Source: Chromobacterium amazonense
Lineage (GTDB): Bacteria; Pseudomonadota; Gammaproteobacteria; Burkholderiales; Chromobacteriaceae
NCBI RefSeq assembly: GCF_001855565.1
Contig: NZ_MKCR01000031.1
Span: 310,001 to 374,000 of the forward strand
Direction: 5' to 3'
Length of the DNA stretch: 64,000 nt
In this document: in pieces, positions 39,237 through 47,929 of the stretch
Layout: every line of letters begins with the position of its first letter
Numbering within the stretch: the first letter of the stretch is position 1
Made by a program: the position numbers and the translations under genes
Notes under the pieces: model-generated
Told to the model about the DNA's origin: nothing
The model's database searches: none
The model's input: only the letters and a program-made list of their open reading frames with translations

Positions 39237-41829
39237 TTCTGCCAGCATTAACCTGTTGCTCTTCAGTTTGCTTTAAATCAACAAGTTACTTGATTAGGCT
39301 AGACGGTGAGCTTGGCCACCCACTATGGTATGCATATTGGGTAACCAGGCGGGTCAAAATGAGGCTGTTCTTTACCGATGCCAGCTTCACAAAGGATGGG
39401 GTGTCTCTCCCTGGCATTCCCTTCCTGGCCAGTGAGACAGCAGAGCTGATCGACCAGGCAAATCGCTACCTATTCTATATAGCTGCAGTACGTGGCCGGA
39501 CGCGGGCACCTACGACATGGCGGACCTACGCGGATCACCTCTACGAATTTTTCTCCTTTCTCGAGGCGAATAATCTCCCGTGGGACAGCATCACCCAACT
39601 GCAGATAGCGGTCTGGCGTAATTTCATGCTGGATAGGGGGTTATCTCGGTCCACGATCAATAAGCGCATCGGCACCGTTGCGGCCTTCTACACCTGGTGC
39701 TTTCGTACTGGTCTGACAAAATCACTTCCCTTCGAGACCCACGAAGTGATGGTAGCCAAGACAAAGGGCTTCCTGGCGCATGTTGATGTTTCTGGTAATC
39801 GTGTTCAGTGCAATGAACTCACCCTACGCGCCCAGCCGACACTACCCAAGTTCCTGAGCATTCCAGACGCCGTTCAATTTATAGAGGCGCTCTCTCCACA
39901 TAGAAACAAGGTGCTGGCCTGCCTGATGCTATTGAGCGGATTGCGCCGGGAAGAAGCATGTGGACTGGATATCCGTGTCCTACCAACGCCTGCTGGCTTT
40001 GCACCGGGGAAAGCAATAAAGATGACGCTGGACCCGGCATTGACCCCGACGAAAGGCTCCAAAGAGCGTTGGGTGATGGTGCCTTATGAGTTGGTTGGCC
40101 AACTTTTCGATTACATGATGAGGGAGCGCCCAAAGTTAGCAAAGGCCTACGCCAAGCGTCATGGCAAAGAAACAACCAAGCTTTTCCTAACCCGCTACGG
40201 TGAAGAGCTATCGCTGGACGGGTTGGATCTCGTATTTCAACGGGCCTCCGCCAAGTCGGGGATAAAGTGCACGCCACACGGCCTGCGTCACACGTTTGGT
40301 ACCCAGGAATTCCTGCGCATGTCGGTTAAGAATGGCACCGATGGCGCATTGCATTGGGTACGGGATCGACTGGGGCACGCCTCCATCTCCACCACCGAAC
40401 TGTATGTGCATGCCGCCGACTTGCTAAAGCATGACGAAGTGGATGGCTATGTTGAGGAAGTCTTGCTGAGGATGGGCGGTCGATGGTGATCAGCCGTAAA
40501 CGTGTTAACCGCAAGGTCGAATCGATTGCCGCCGAAGGCCAAGTGATCGACCTGCCGCCAGCATGGTGCTTCACCATCCATTGCAAATACCACGGCGATA
40601 TCCGCTTTGATTTTGAGCCCCTACGGCAAAATGGGCGAGATAACCTGGCTATGCACGCTCGTAATGCAGTATGGTCGCTCCGGCATGAGATGGTCGGGGT
40701 GACGTTGCTTGGCATACTGCAGCAATTGACGACGTATTTCTGGCCATTTCTGGATGAGCAGGAGCATCATGGTGAATGCCTGACTCGTCTTGATCAGATT
40801 GACACAACGATTTTGCGGGGCTTTCTGGCATGGCTGGAACGACAAATCGCTGGGGTTGGACCGCGCAAGGGCCAACCCTTGTCATTGTCTGCGAAGAAGA
40901 ATGCCTATAGCGTACTCAAAGCGGTGCTGGTCAATCGGATCAAACAGGTTCCTGACTGTGTCAGTCCGGCGTTGAAGTTTCCCAAATCACCATTTCCCAA
41001 GATCAATCACTTAGTACCCAAGCGCGAACCTTACAGCAAAAACGAGCAGGATTGCATCGTAGCGGCATGTAACCGCGATCTGAGACTGATCCATGAGCAC
41101 GGAGGAGAAGTACTGCCGGCAGCGCAGGTACTGGTCTTGCATCTGATCGTGCTGGCAATGGCAACTGGTCGAAATTTCCAGGGCTTGCTTGAGCTGCAAC
41201 GTACCAGTCTCAAACCGCACCCGCTCGATGACCGGGAGATTCTTGTCACCGAGAAGCGTCGATGCGGCTTCCCACAAATTGCTTCTTATCGCATCAATGC
41301 TCCGGAACGGTTGGCCAATCAGGAGCAGGTGCTGACCATTCCAACGACGGTTGGGGAGCATTTCCGCTGGCTGGCAGAATACACTCGCCCCCTAACCGCG
41401 GATGCCGGCAAGGCCGACCAGGATTGTATCTTTCTGTGGCGAGTCCCGTACACCGGCCGTCATCCCAGATCGACCCGACAGGGAAAGGTCAACCGGTTAT
41501 CCCAGGTCGACGCCCGAAATGCCATCGATGATTTCATTACCCGCCATGGCTTGGTCGATGATCACGGTGAGCGCCTGCAGCTCAACATCTCCCGCTGTCG
41601 TCCAACCTTTGGGTCGAATCTCTACGCACGAACGCGGGATATACGAAAGGTGCAGCGGGCATTGGGTCATGCGTCGGCGGAAACTACAGCCCGCCACTAT
41701 GTATCACTACCCGCCGACGCGGAAAGGGATCACATTTTCGTCGGCCAAGCCATGGTTGGATGGGTAACAAATACCCAAGAAAGCCAGGCCCAGGTGATCT
41801 GCTCCCCTCAGCTCCTACCAATCAAAAGT
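39237..41829 (+). mobile_element. Tandem tyrosine-recombinase element replacing the phage integrase
   Basis: Runs from the integrase breakpoint to the IS3-family element. Contains two overlapping tyrosine recombinase genes and no other cargo. Two or three adjacent recombinases of this size are typical of self-contained recombinase elements (recombinase-in-trio type); a third gene, if it existed, is missing. No inverted repeats or duplications could be confirmed at either edge. Confidence 0.6.
39359..40489 (+). CDS. Tyrosine site-specific recombinase (first of pair)
   Basis: 376 codons from ATG at 39359 (MRLFFTDASFTKDGVSLPGIPFLA); the frame is open upstream but without a site. N-terminal core-binding domain about 40-140 (TWRTYADHLYEFFSFLEAN...). 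Catalytic residues: Arg in LSGLRREEACGL (about 195), HGLRHTFG (about 306), LGHASISTTELYVH with Tyr near 348. Should be active. It differs from the P2-type integrase whose remnant lies just left. Overlaps the next gene by seven bases. Confidence 0.9.
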   Translation: MRLFFTDASFTKDGVSLPGIPFLASETAELIDQANRYLFYIAAVRGRTRAPTTWRTYADHLYEFFSFLEANNLPWDSITQLQIAVWRNFMLDRGLSRSTINKRIGTVAAFYTWCFRTGLTKSLPFETHEVMVAKTKGFLAHVDVSGNRVQCNELTLRAQPTLPKFLSIPDAVQFIEALSPHRNKVLACLMLLSGLRREEACGLDIRVLPTPAGFAPGKAIKMTLDPALTPTKGSKERWVMVPYELVGQLFDYMMRERPKLAKAYAKRHGKETTKLFLTRYGEELSLDGLDLVFQRASAKSGIKCTPHGLRHTFGTQEFLRMSVKNGTDGALHWVRDRLGHASISTTELYVHAADLLKHDEVDGYVEEVLLRMGGRW

Positions 41830-41850
41830 AGAGAGAAGTCTGTCACTTGA
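40483..41850 (+). CDS. Tyrosine site-specific recombinase (second of pair, atypical)
   Basis: 455 codons (MVISRKRVNRKVESIAAEG...). Catalytic domain: Arg in MATGRNFQGLLEL (about 230), then SRCRPTFGS where HxxR is expected, so the usual first His is Ser, and RALGHASAETTARHYV with the likely Tyr near 405. The altered HxxR box is seen in the accessory members of multi-recombinase sets. The last ~8 codons lie beyond the presumed IS3 left end (about 41830), so the native C-terminus may have been trimmed. Confidence 0.85.
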   Translation: MVISRKRVNRKVESIAAEGQVIDLPPAWCFTIHCKYHGDIRFDFEPLRQNGRDNLAMHARNAVWSLRHEMVGVTLLGILQQLTTYFWPFLDEQEHHGECLTRLDQIDTTILRGFLAWLERQIAGVGPRKGQPLSLSAKKNAYSVLKAVLVNRIKQVPDCVSPALKFPKSPFPKINHLVPKREPYSKNEQDCIVAACNRDLRLIHEHGGEVLPAAQVLVLHLIVLAMATGRNFQGLLELQRTSLKPHPLDDREILVTEKRRCGFPQIASYRINAPERLANQEQVLTIPTTVGEHFRWLAEYTRPLTADAGKADQDCIFLWRVPYTGRHPRSTRQGKVNRLSQVDARNAIDDFITRHGLVDDHGERLQLNISRCRPTFGSNLYARTRDIRKVQRALGHASAETTARHYVSLPADAERDHIFVGQAMVGWVTNTQESQAQVICSPQLLPIKSREKSVT

Positions 41851-41856
41851 AGGAAA

Positions 41857-42132
41857 ATGACGGATATGAAGAAGAGCAGATACACCGAAGAGCAGATCAT
41901 CGGCTTTCTCAAGCAGGCCGAACTCGGCATGGCCATCAAGGAGGTCTGCCGCCAGGGAGGCTTCTCTGAAGCCACCTTCTACAAATGGCGAAGCAAATAC
42001 GGCGGCATGAACGTCGCGGAATTGCAGCGCGCTCGCGATCTGGAAGCCGAGAATGCCCGGCTCAAGAAGCTGCTGGCCGAAGCCCACCTCGATATCGAAG
42101 CTCTCAAGGTCGCCTTCGGGATAAAGCGCTAG
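41857..42132 (+). CDS. IS3-family transposase OrfA
   Basis: 91 codons (MTDMKKSRYTEEQIIGFLKQ...). Helix-turn-helix (IIGFLKQAELGMAIKEVCRQGGFSEATFYKWRSKYGG) followed by a leucine-zipper-like segment (LEAENARLKKLLAEAHLDIEALK). Typical of the IS407/IS511-like subgroup. Expressed alone or as an OrfAB fusion through a -1 frameshift. Confidence 0.92.
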   Translation: MTDMKKSRYTEEQIIGFLKQAELGMAIKEVCRQGGFSEATFYKWRSKYGGMNVAELQRARDLEAENARLKKLLAEAHLDIEALKVAFGIKR

Positions 42133-43004
42133 CCCCGCAAGCCAAGCGGCAGGCCATCCGCATCATGCTAAGCAGCGGACTGGCATTGTCGGAACGCCGC
42201 GCTTGCCGGCTTGTGGGGCTTTCTCGAGACGCCTGGCGACATCCGCCGCAAACCGATGCATTCACGCATCGGCTGACCGCCCGCATCATCGATATCGCCC
42301 ACACGCGCCGCCGCTTTGGCTATCGGCGAGTGCATGACCTGTTGCGCGCCGAGTTTCCGGGCATCAACCACAAGCGGGTGTACCGCTTGTATCGCGAACA
42401 AGGTCTGGCGGTTAGACGACGTAACCGTCGGCGTAAGCTGACCGGCGTGCGCACGCTGCTGCAAGCCGCTACGCAGTGGAATGAGGTGTGGAGCATGGAT
42501 TTTGTCAGCGACCAGTTAGCCAGTGGTCGGCGCTTGAAATGCCTGACGGTCGCCGATGACTTCAGCCACGAAGCGGTGCAGATTGCGGTGGATTTCTCGA
42601 TGTCCGGTCAATACGTCACGCGGATGTTGGATCAGGCGGCGCAATTTCGCGGCTATCCGTCAGCGATCCGGACGGACAATGGGCCGGAGTTCACCAGTCG
42701 GGCATTCATGGGCTGGGCGCAAAGCCGCGGCATCCGCCACATCCTGATTCAACCAGGCCGGCCGATGCAGAATGGTTACATCGAAAGCTTCAATGCCAGA
42801 CTCCGCGACGAATGCCTGAACGAGCATGTCTTTGATTCGCTGGCGGAGGCCAGGCAGATCATCTCCGCGTGGCGGGACGATTACAATCAAGTCCGTCCCC
42901 ATGGATCGATTGGCCGGATACCGCCAGCGGAATTTGCGGCACGCCATCGCCAGGCACAATTAGCAAGCCAAAGATCAGCAGGTTCCACCACCATGCAAAC
43001 CTAG
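42117..43004 (+). CDS. IS3-family transposase OrfB (via -1 frameshift)
   Basis: About 295 codons in the -1 frame, continuing from the end of OrfA (DKALAPQAKRQAIRIMLSSG...). DDE catalytic core: WSMDFVSDQL, RTDNGPEFTS and the Glu in NGYIESFNARLRDECLNEH. No internal stop. The precise frameshift point was not determined; the coordinate given is the approximate start of the -1 part. Confidence 0.9.
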   Translation, partial: RDKALAPQAKRQAIRIMLSSGLALSERRACRLVGLSRDAWRHPPQTDAFTHRLTARIIDIAHTRRRFGYRRVHDLLRAEFPGINHKRVYRLYREQGLAVRRRNRRRKLTGVRTLLQAATQWNEVWSMDFVSDQLASGRRLKCLTVADDFSHEAVQIAVDFSMSGQYVTRMLDQAAQFRGYPSAIRTDNGPEFTSRAFMGWAQSRGIRHILIQPGRPMQNGYIESFNARLRDECLNEHVFDSLAEARQIISAWRDDYNQVRPHGSIGRIPPAEFAARHRQAQLASQRSAGSTTMQT

Positions 43005-43018
43005 GACTTCTCTCCTGA

Positions 43019-43867
43019 TTGCTGGTATGGCTAGCGGGGGCAGATCAGCTGCTGGAAAATCTGGTGATTCCGCCGCGTCCGGAAATTTTGGACCGTTTGC
43101 AGGCCTTGCGCCATGACAGCGAATCGCCGCTGCAAGAATTGAGCGAGCTGGTCGGCAGCGACCCTGCCTTGAGCATCGCCATGCTGAAGGCAGCCAATTC
43201 CCCTGCCTTGGGCCAAGGCCGCAAGATTCAATCCATTGCCCAGGCCATCAACTTGCTTGGCGTCAACAATGTGATCAATCTGGCCAGCGGCCTGGTGCTG
43301 CGCAGCCGGCTGACGCAGGAAACGCCGCAGGCGCTGGAAGTGTTTTGGGATAAGGCGATGCAACTGGCCACGGTATCCGGCCTGCTCAGCGAGCGGCTGG
43401 CCCATGTGCCGGATCAGTGCCAGAGTTTCGCGCTGTTCCACGGCTGCGGCATCGCCATTCTGCTGATGCGGCAGGCCGGCTATGCGCGCACCTTGCAGCT
43501 GATGGAGCTGGCCGACGACGAACGCATCTGCAAGGTGCAGCAGCAGCTGCACGGCACCGACCACACGGTGGTGGGCTATCTGGTGGCCAAGGTCTGGCAC
43601 ATGCCGGAAAACTTCGCACGCGCCATCCTGCTGCAGTACGACCCGCATATACTGGACACTGGACCAGATGCCCTACTGGACCATGACGGCCGGATGATGG
43701 TGGCGGTGACCCGGGCGGCGCAACACGCCTGGCGGACCTCGCTGCCCGGGCACGAAGACCCGGGCTGGCCGCAGCGCCAAGCGGCGGTGCTGGCCTACCT
43801 GGGGCTGGACTTGGTGGAGTTCGAAGACTGGCGCGATCACTTGCACCAGCAGATGGCCGGCAACTGA
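43019..43867 (+). CDS. HDOD-domain signalling protein, 5' end probably lost
   Basis: About 282 codons from a TTG at 43019; an in-frame stop (43016-43018) lies directly upstream at the edge of the IS. HDOD domain about 12-205: IPPRPEILDRLQALRHD, SDPALSIAMLKAANSPALG, IQSIAQAINLLGVNNVINLASGL and the FALFHGCGIAILL region. HDOD proteins act in signal transduction, often with cyclic di-GMP or chemotaxis circuits, without phosphodiesterase activity. No ribosome-binding site precedes the TTG, so the gene was probably truncated by the mobile DNA and may be unexpressed. Confidence 0.78.
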   Translation: MLVWLAGADQLLENLVIPPRPEILDRLQALRHDSESPLQELSELVGSDPALSIAMLKAANSPALGQGRKIQSIAQAINLLGVNNVINLASGLVLRSRLTQETPQALEVFWDKAMQLATVSGLLSERLAHVPDQCQSFALFHGCGIAILLMRQAGYARTLQLMELADDERICKVQQQLHGTDHTVVGYLVAKVWHMPENFARAILLQYDPHILDTGPDALLDHDGRMMVAVTRAAQHAWRTSLPGHEDPGWPQRQAAVLAYLGLDLVEFEDWRDHLHQQMAGN

Positions 43868-43912
43868 TACGACATAAAACCGGCAGCGCAGAGCAAGACT
43901 TTGCAGCCGCGC

Positions 43913-45400
43913 TTAAGCCAGGTAGCGCGCCTCCAGATGGGCGCGATAATGGGCCGGATTCAGCGCCTCGCCCGTCGCCCGCCGCGCCAGCTCGTCCGTC
44001 GTCCACAAACTGCCTTGGCTCCAGATATTGGCCTGCAGCCAGTCGAATACCGGCGACAGATCGCCTGCCGCGACGCGGGCATCCAGATTCGGCTCCTGCC
44101 GGCGCAAGACGGCGAAATACTGCGCCGCGTACATCGCGCCCAGCGTATAGCTGGGAAAGTAGCCGAAGGTATCCGTCCAGTGAATATCCTGCAGGCAGCC
44201 GTCGCGGTAGTTGCCGCGGGTATCGATGCCCAGATAGGCCATCATCTTCTCGTCCCACAGCGCCGGAACGTCTTCCGCCTCGATCTCGCCATTGATCAAG
44301 GCGCGCTCGATCTCGAAACGCAGGATCACATGCGCCGGGTAGCACAACTCGTCGGCGTCAACGCGGATGTAACCAGGCTCGACGCGGGTATACAAGCGCG
44401 CCAGATTGTCGGCCTCGAACGCCGGCTGATCGCCAAATCGGCGGCGGATCAGCGGCGCGATCAAGGCCAGGAAGCCGCGGCTGCGGCCCAATTGCATCTC
44501 GAACGACAGGCTCTGGCTCTCGTGAATGCCCATGGAGCGGGCGCGGCCCACTGGCTGCTCCACCCATTGCCGCGGCAGCCCCTGCTCATAGCGGGCATGG
44601 CCGGTCTCATGGATGATGCCCATCAGGCTTTGCACAAAATCGTCTTCCCGGTAACGCGTGGTGATGCGCACATCCTCCGGCACGCCGCCGCAGAACGGAT
44701 GGTTGCTGACGTCCAGCCGGCCGGCGTCGAAGTCGAAGCTCAAGAGCTGCATCACCTCCAGGCCCAGATCGCGCTGCAGGGCCACCGGGAACGGTCCCGT
44801 CGGCTGAATCACGGTCTCGCCGGCCTGTTTGGCGCGCACGGCCTCGATCAGGCCCGGCAGCCAGGATTTGACGTCATCGAAGATGCGCGCGATGTCCGCG
44901 CTCTTCATGCCCGGCTCGTACTTGTCCAGCAGGGCATCGTAGCGGCTGACGCCGTTGATCTGCGCCAGCAGCGCCGCCTCTTCGCGCGCCAGCCGCAACA
45001 CTTCGCGGAAATTGGGCAGGAAACCTTGCCAATCATTATCCTTGCGCTGACTGCGCCAGGCGTGTTCGCAGCGCGCGGCCGCCAAGGACTTGGCCTCCAC
45101 CAAATCGGCCGGAAGCAGATTGGCCTGCTGCCATTCGCGGCGCATTTCGCGCAGATTGGCGCGTTGCGCCGGGTCCAGATCTTCTTGCTCCGCGGCCTGC
45201 AGCTGTTCCTGCAATTGCGGCGCGGTGATCAGCTGGTGCATCAGCACCTGCAGCTCGGCCTGGGCGGCCGCGCGCGCTTCATTGCCTTTGGGCGGCATCA
45301 TGGCGGCCTGATCCCAGCCTGCGATGGCGCCGAGATGGCCGAAACGATGCAGTCTTTGAAAAGTGTGGCTGAGGCTTTGATAGGCCTTTTGATTCAGCAT
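43913..45400 (-). CDS. Metallocarboxypeptidase, M32 (Taq/Pfu) family
   Basis: 495 codons, the usual length. Zinc site HETGH (in SLMGIIHETGHARYEQGL) and the downstream IHESQS glutamate are present, as well as AGWDQAAMMPPKGNEAR near the N-terminus and DVRITTRYREDD. Cytoplasmic enzyme removing C-terminal residues. Start at 45400 (MLNQKAYQSL) behind GAGGATGC. Stands alone. Confidence 0.95.
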   Translation of the reverse strand: MLNQKAYQSLSHTFQRLHRFGHLGAIAGWDQAAMMPPKGNEARAAAQAELQVLMHQLITAPQLQEQLQAAEQEDLDPAQRANLREMRREWQQANLLPADLVEAKSLAAARCEHAWRSQRKDNDWQGFLPNFREVLRLAREEAALLAQINGVSRYDALLDKYEPGMKSADIARIFDDVKSWLPGLIEAVRAKQAGETVIQPTGPFPVALQRDLGLEVMQLLSFDFDAGRLDVSNHPFCGGVPEDVRITTRYREDDFVQSLMGIIHETGHARYEQGLPRQWVEQPVGRARSMGIHESQSLSFEMQLGRSRGFLALIAPLIRRRFGDQPAFEADNLARLYTRVEPGYIRVDADELCYPAHVILRFEIERALINGEIEAEDVPALWDEKMMAYLGIDTRGNYRDGCLQDIHWTDTFGYFPSYTLGAMYAAQYFAVLRRQEPNLDARVAAGDLSPVFDWLQANIWSQGSLWTTDELARRATGEALNPAHYRAHLEARYLA

Positions 45401-45536
45401 TGCATCCTCCTTTGTATGGACTTCACTCCATACTCACATGACACTATTTAATGGTCAGGCACGGAAAATCATGCTGAAAAACAATAAGAAACAAGGGGAT
45501 TTGTACTCAGAAAAACCTGTTCAGGATGAGTTTTAC

Positions 45537-46187
45537 TCACGCACTATTACCAGATGCGCCCAAGCGTTGCGAAGCAAACGGAAAGGACTGCCAATGCGGG
45601 AAATACTCGCGCACCAACTGGCGCAAATATTCGCCGTCTTGCTGCGAATCCAGATGCAACAGCAAGGCATCCACCGCCATGCGGTAGCTACTCGGATGAA
45701 AAGGGTGGGGATCAAGCAGAAACAGCAAGGCCTGCAGCAGCGTTTCGCGGCGGCGGATCTCATCTTCCGCCATGCCGTCCTCGAATAGCTTGCCGAGATA
45801 CAGGCCCAGCGAGGGCGGATAGCGTTGGAAACCTGTCTGGCGCATCAACTGCAGCAAGCCATCCAGCGATCCCAGCATTGGCATGTCGAGATTGCGCACA
45901 GTGAAGCCGGCGCCGGAGGTGATCTCCATCACCTTCTTCATGTCATCCAGCCAGAAGTAGAAAAACTCGCGGGCGCAGGTCACCGCCAGCAATTTTTGCT
46001 GCGAGGAGCAGGCGGCCAGGAACGCGTCCACGCCGGCATAATAACTGTCGGCATCCCGCCGCTTGCCGGCCAAGCCATCCAGCAGCTTCTGCAATAGCTC
46101 GCGCCGCGCCGCCGCCACATCCGGAGTGGCTCCCAGCCGTTCAATCAAATGCAGATAGGCCGTCAATGCGTCCTTCAGTGCCGCCAT
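45537..46187 (-). CDS. Conserved-looking hypothetical protein
   Basis: 216 codons (MAALKDALTAYLHLIERLGATPDVAAARRELLQKLLDGLAGK...). Almost entirely helical; a central hydrophobic/aromatic stretch (LLAVTCAREFFYFWLDDMKKVM) but no clear membrane helix or signal. I do not recognise the family. It lies downstream of ribD on the same strand, 99 bases away. Confidence 0.75.
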   Translation of the reverse strand: MAALKDALTAYLHLIERLGATPDVAAARRELLQKLLDGLAGKRRDADSYYAGVDAFLAACSSQQKLLAVTCAREFFYFWLDDMKKVMEITSGAGFTVRNLDMPMLGSLDGLLQLMRQTGFQRYPPSLGLYLGKLFEDGMAEDEIRRRETLLQALLFLLDPHPFHPSSYRMAVDALLLHLDSQQDGEYLRQLVREYFPHWQSFPFASQRLGASGNSA

Positions 46188-46286
46188 CTCCGCTCCTTGC
46201 CCGCCATGCTCGCACGCTCCCGCTTTGCCACTGTTTGAGCATACAACGCTTGGCGCAACAAAATGATGACTGCCGGCACCAAGCGC

Positions 46287-47390
46287 TTAAGCTTGCGGTC
46301 GCAATGCCAGCCGCAAATCGCCGCCCACCTTGGCCACGTCAACGATTTCCAGACGCGTCTTGTCGGCCAGATCTTCCAGCGGCGGCCAGGCGAACAGGCC
46401 CCGCGCGGCGTCGCCGGCCAGCGCCGGCGCCAGATACAGCACGATCTCGTCCACCAGCCCGGCGCGCAGCAGCGCGCCGTTGAGGCCGGCGCCGGCCTCA
46501 ATCATCAGCTCATTGATGCCTCGCTCGCTCAGACGGCTCAGCAGCGCCGCCAGATCGGCCTTGCCCTCGCGCCGCGCCAGAATCAGCGCTTCGACGCCCT
46601 GCGCGCGGAATGCCGCCAGCCGCGCCTCGTCATCGACGCAGGTGGCCAGCACGCTTCGCCCGCCAGGATAGATGCGGCGGGAAGGATCGGTGCGCAGATC
46701 GCCGTCCAAAACCACCCGCCATGGCTGAACCGCCACCGGCACCTCGCGCACCGTCAATTGCGGGTCGTCCGCCAGCACCGTGCCGCTGCCGGTGAGGATG
46801 GCACAATGCGCGGCGCGCAAACGCTGCACGTCCAGTCGCGCCTGCGGCCCGGTGATCCATTTGCTCTTGCCGTTGAGCAGAGCGGTCTTGCCATCCAGCG
46901 TGGCCGCCGCTTTCAGCGTCACCCAAGGCCGGCCGCGCTCCACGCGCGACAGGAAGCCGCGATGCACGCGGCGCGCCTCTGCCTCCATCAAACCGGCCGC
47001 AGCCGCAACGCCCGCCGCCTGCAGCATGGCGATGCCGCGGCCTGCCACCTCATGGTAAGGATCGACCATCGCCGCCACGACGCGGACGATGCCCTCTGCG
47101 ATCAGCCTCTCCGCGCACGGCGGAGTGCGGCCATGGTGGCTGCACGGCTCCAAAGTCACGTAGGCGGTTGCCCCGCGCGGACTATCGCCGCGCGCCAGGC
47201 AATCCTTGATGGCCTGGATTTCCGCGTGATCGGAACCCATCGCCAGTGTGGCGCCCTCGCCTATCACCTTGCCTTCGCGCACCAACACGCAGCCGACACC
47301 GGGATTGGGCGCGGCGCGACGCGTCGCGCCTTCGGCTAGTCGCAGCGCGCGCTGCATATACAGGTAGTCGTCGGCGCTGTAATCAATCAT
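46287..47390 (-). CDS. ribD: Riboflavin biosynthesis deaminase/reductase
   Basis: 367 codons. N-terminal deaminase domain with zinc ligands in DHAEIQAIKD and EPCSHHGRTPPC; C-terminal reductase domain with RPWVTLKAAATLDGKTAL and GKSKWITGPQARLDVQRLRA, MIEAGAGLNGALL. It carries out the second and third steps of the riboflavin pathway from GTP. The start at 47390 (MIDYSADDYLYMQRAL) is chosen for GGAAGAG upstream; it overlaps the preceding acetyltransferase stop. Co-transcribed with nrdR as in many proteobacteria. Confidence 0.95.
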   Translation of the reverse strand: MIDYSADDYLYMQRALRLAEGATRRAAPNPGVGCVLVREGKVIGEGATLAMGSDHAEIQAIKDCLARGDSPRGATAYVTLEPCSHHGRTPPCAERLIAEGIVRVVAAMVDPYHEVAGRGIAMLQAAGVAAAAGLMEAEARRVHRGFLSRVERGRPWVTLKAAATLDGKTALLNGKSKWITGPQARLDVQRLRAAHCAILTGSGTVLADDPQLTVREVPVAVQPWRVVLDGDLRTDPSRRIYPGGRSVLATCVDDEARLAAFRAQGVEALILARREGKADLAALLSRLSERGINELMIEAGAGLNGALLRAGLVDEIVLYLAPALAGDAARGLFAWPPLEDLADKTRLEIVDVAKVGGDLRLALRPQA

Positions 47391-47929
47391 GCTCGACTCT
47401 TCCATTCATCGGCCAACAGGCCGTAACAACGCATATTCCAGTAGCGGCCGTTCAGATACTGCGCGTCGCGCAGCTCGCCTTCCAGCCGGAAGCCCAGACT
47501 TTCCGCCACCTTGCAACTGCGGACATTTTCCGGCGCGCAACCCAGCTCGATGCGGTGCAGGCCCAGTTCGTCAAAGGCGTGGTCGAGCAGCCGCGTCATC
47601 GCCTGGCGCATCACGCCCTTGCCCACGAAAGGATCCGCCAGCCAATAGCCTACGCGGCCATAATGATGGGCCTGACTGATTCCATGCAGGGCGCACATGC
47701 CGGCAATCTCGCCCTCTACAAGGATCAAGCGATGCGCGCAACGGCCTTCTTCGTTGCCCTGAGCCTGCAGTCGCAAAAAAGCCTCGGTATCCGCCGCCGA
47801 TTGCGGCTTGATCACACCGGACAGCCACTGCGACAAAGTGGAGCGATAGCGCTCGATCAGTGCGAAAACGGCTGGCGCATCGCGCGCTGGGTCCGCCTCG
47901 CGGATATCGACAGTTCTCATTGCCTGCAT
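47387..47929 (-). CDS. GNAT acetyltransferase (RimJ/RimL-like), paralogue 1
   Basis: 180 codons from ATG at 47929 (MQAMRTVDIREADPARD) behind GGGAG. GNAT fold with RVGYWLADPFVGKGVMRQAMTRLLDHAF (acetyl-CoA site) and RIELGCAPENVRSCKVAESLGFRLEGELRD. This pattern is that of RimJ/RimL-type N-terminal protein acetyltransferases, but the substrate cannot be read. Overlaps both neighbours in the nrdR-ribD operon. Confidence 0.88.
   Translation of the reverse strand: MQAMRTVDIREADPARDAPAVFALIERYRSTLSQWLSGVIKPQSAADTEAFLRLQAQGNEEGRCAHRLILVEGEIAGMCALHGISQAHHYGRVGYWLADPFVGKGVMRQAMTRLLDHAFDELGLHRIELGCAPENVRSCKVAESLGFRLEGELRDAQYLNGRYWNMRCYGLLADEWKSRA

Larger units (their letters stand above)
1575..39240. 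mobile_element. P2-like prophage, probably defective
   Basis: Nearly the full P2 late gene set is present in P2 order (Q-P leftward; O-N-M-L-X-lysis-R-S-V-W-J-I-H-FI-FII-E-T-U-D rightward), followed by accessory genes, a repressor, CII-like, Ogr and replication protein A. The left edge lies between about 1575 and the Q stop at 1667; no att core could be read. The right edge is the remnant of a leftward integrase gene ending near 39236, beyond which sit a tandem recombinase element and an IS3-family element. The integrase and one tail-fibre gene are broken, which argues against normal excision and normal infectivity. Boundaries are approximate. Confidence 0.88.
41830..43016 (+). mobile_element. 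IS3-family insertion sequence
   Basis: About 1.19 kb with orfA/orfB and imperfect ends sharing GAGAGAAGTC (41831-41840; complement 43005-43014). No matching 3- or 4-bp target duplication was found at the flanks, so a deletion or rearrangement at one end is likely. It separates the recombinase pair from the HDOD gene. Confidence 0.8.

Noticed and set aside
1667-39240. Cos site and attL/attR core sequences
   Set aside because: Looked for near Q and at both prophage edges, but no sequence could be supported; the right att is probably lost.
43901-45451. 516-codon plus-strand frame opposite the M32 peptidase
   Set aside because: Antisense shadow; the minus strand carries HETGH and full family similarity.
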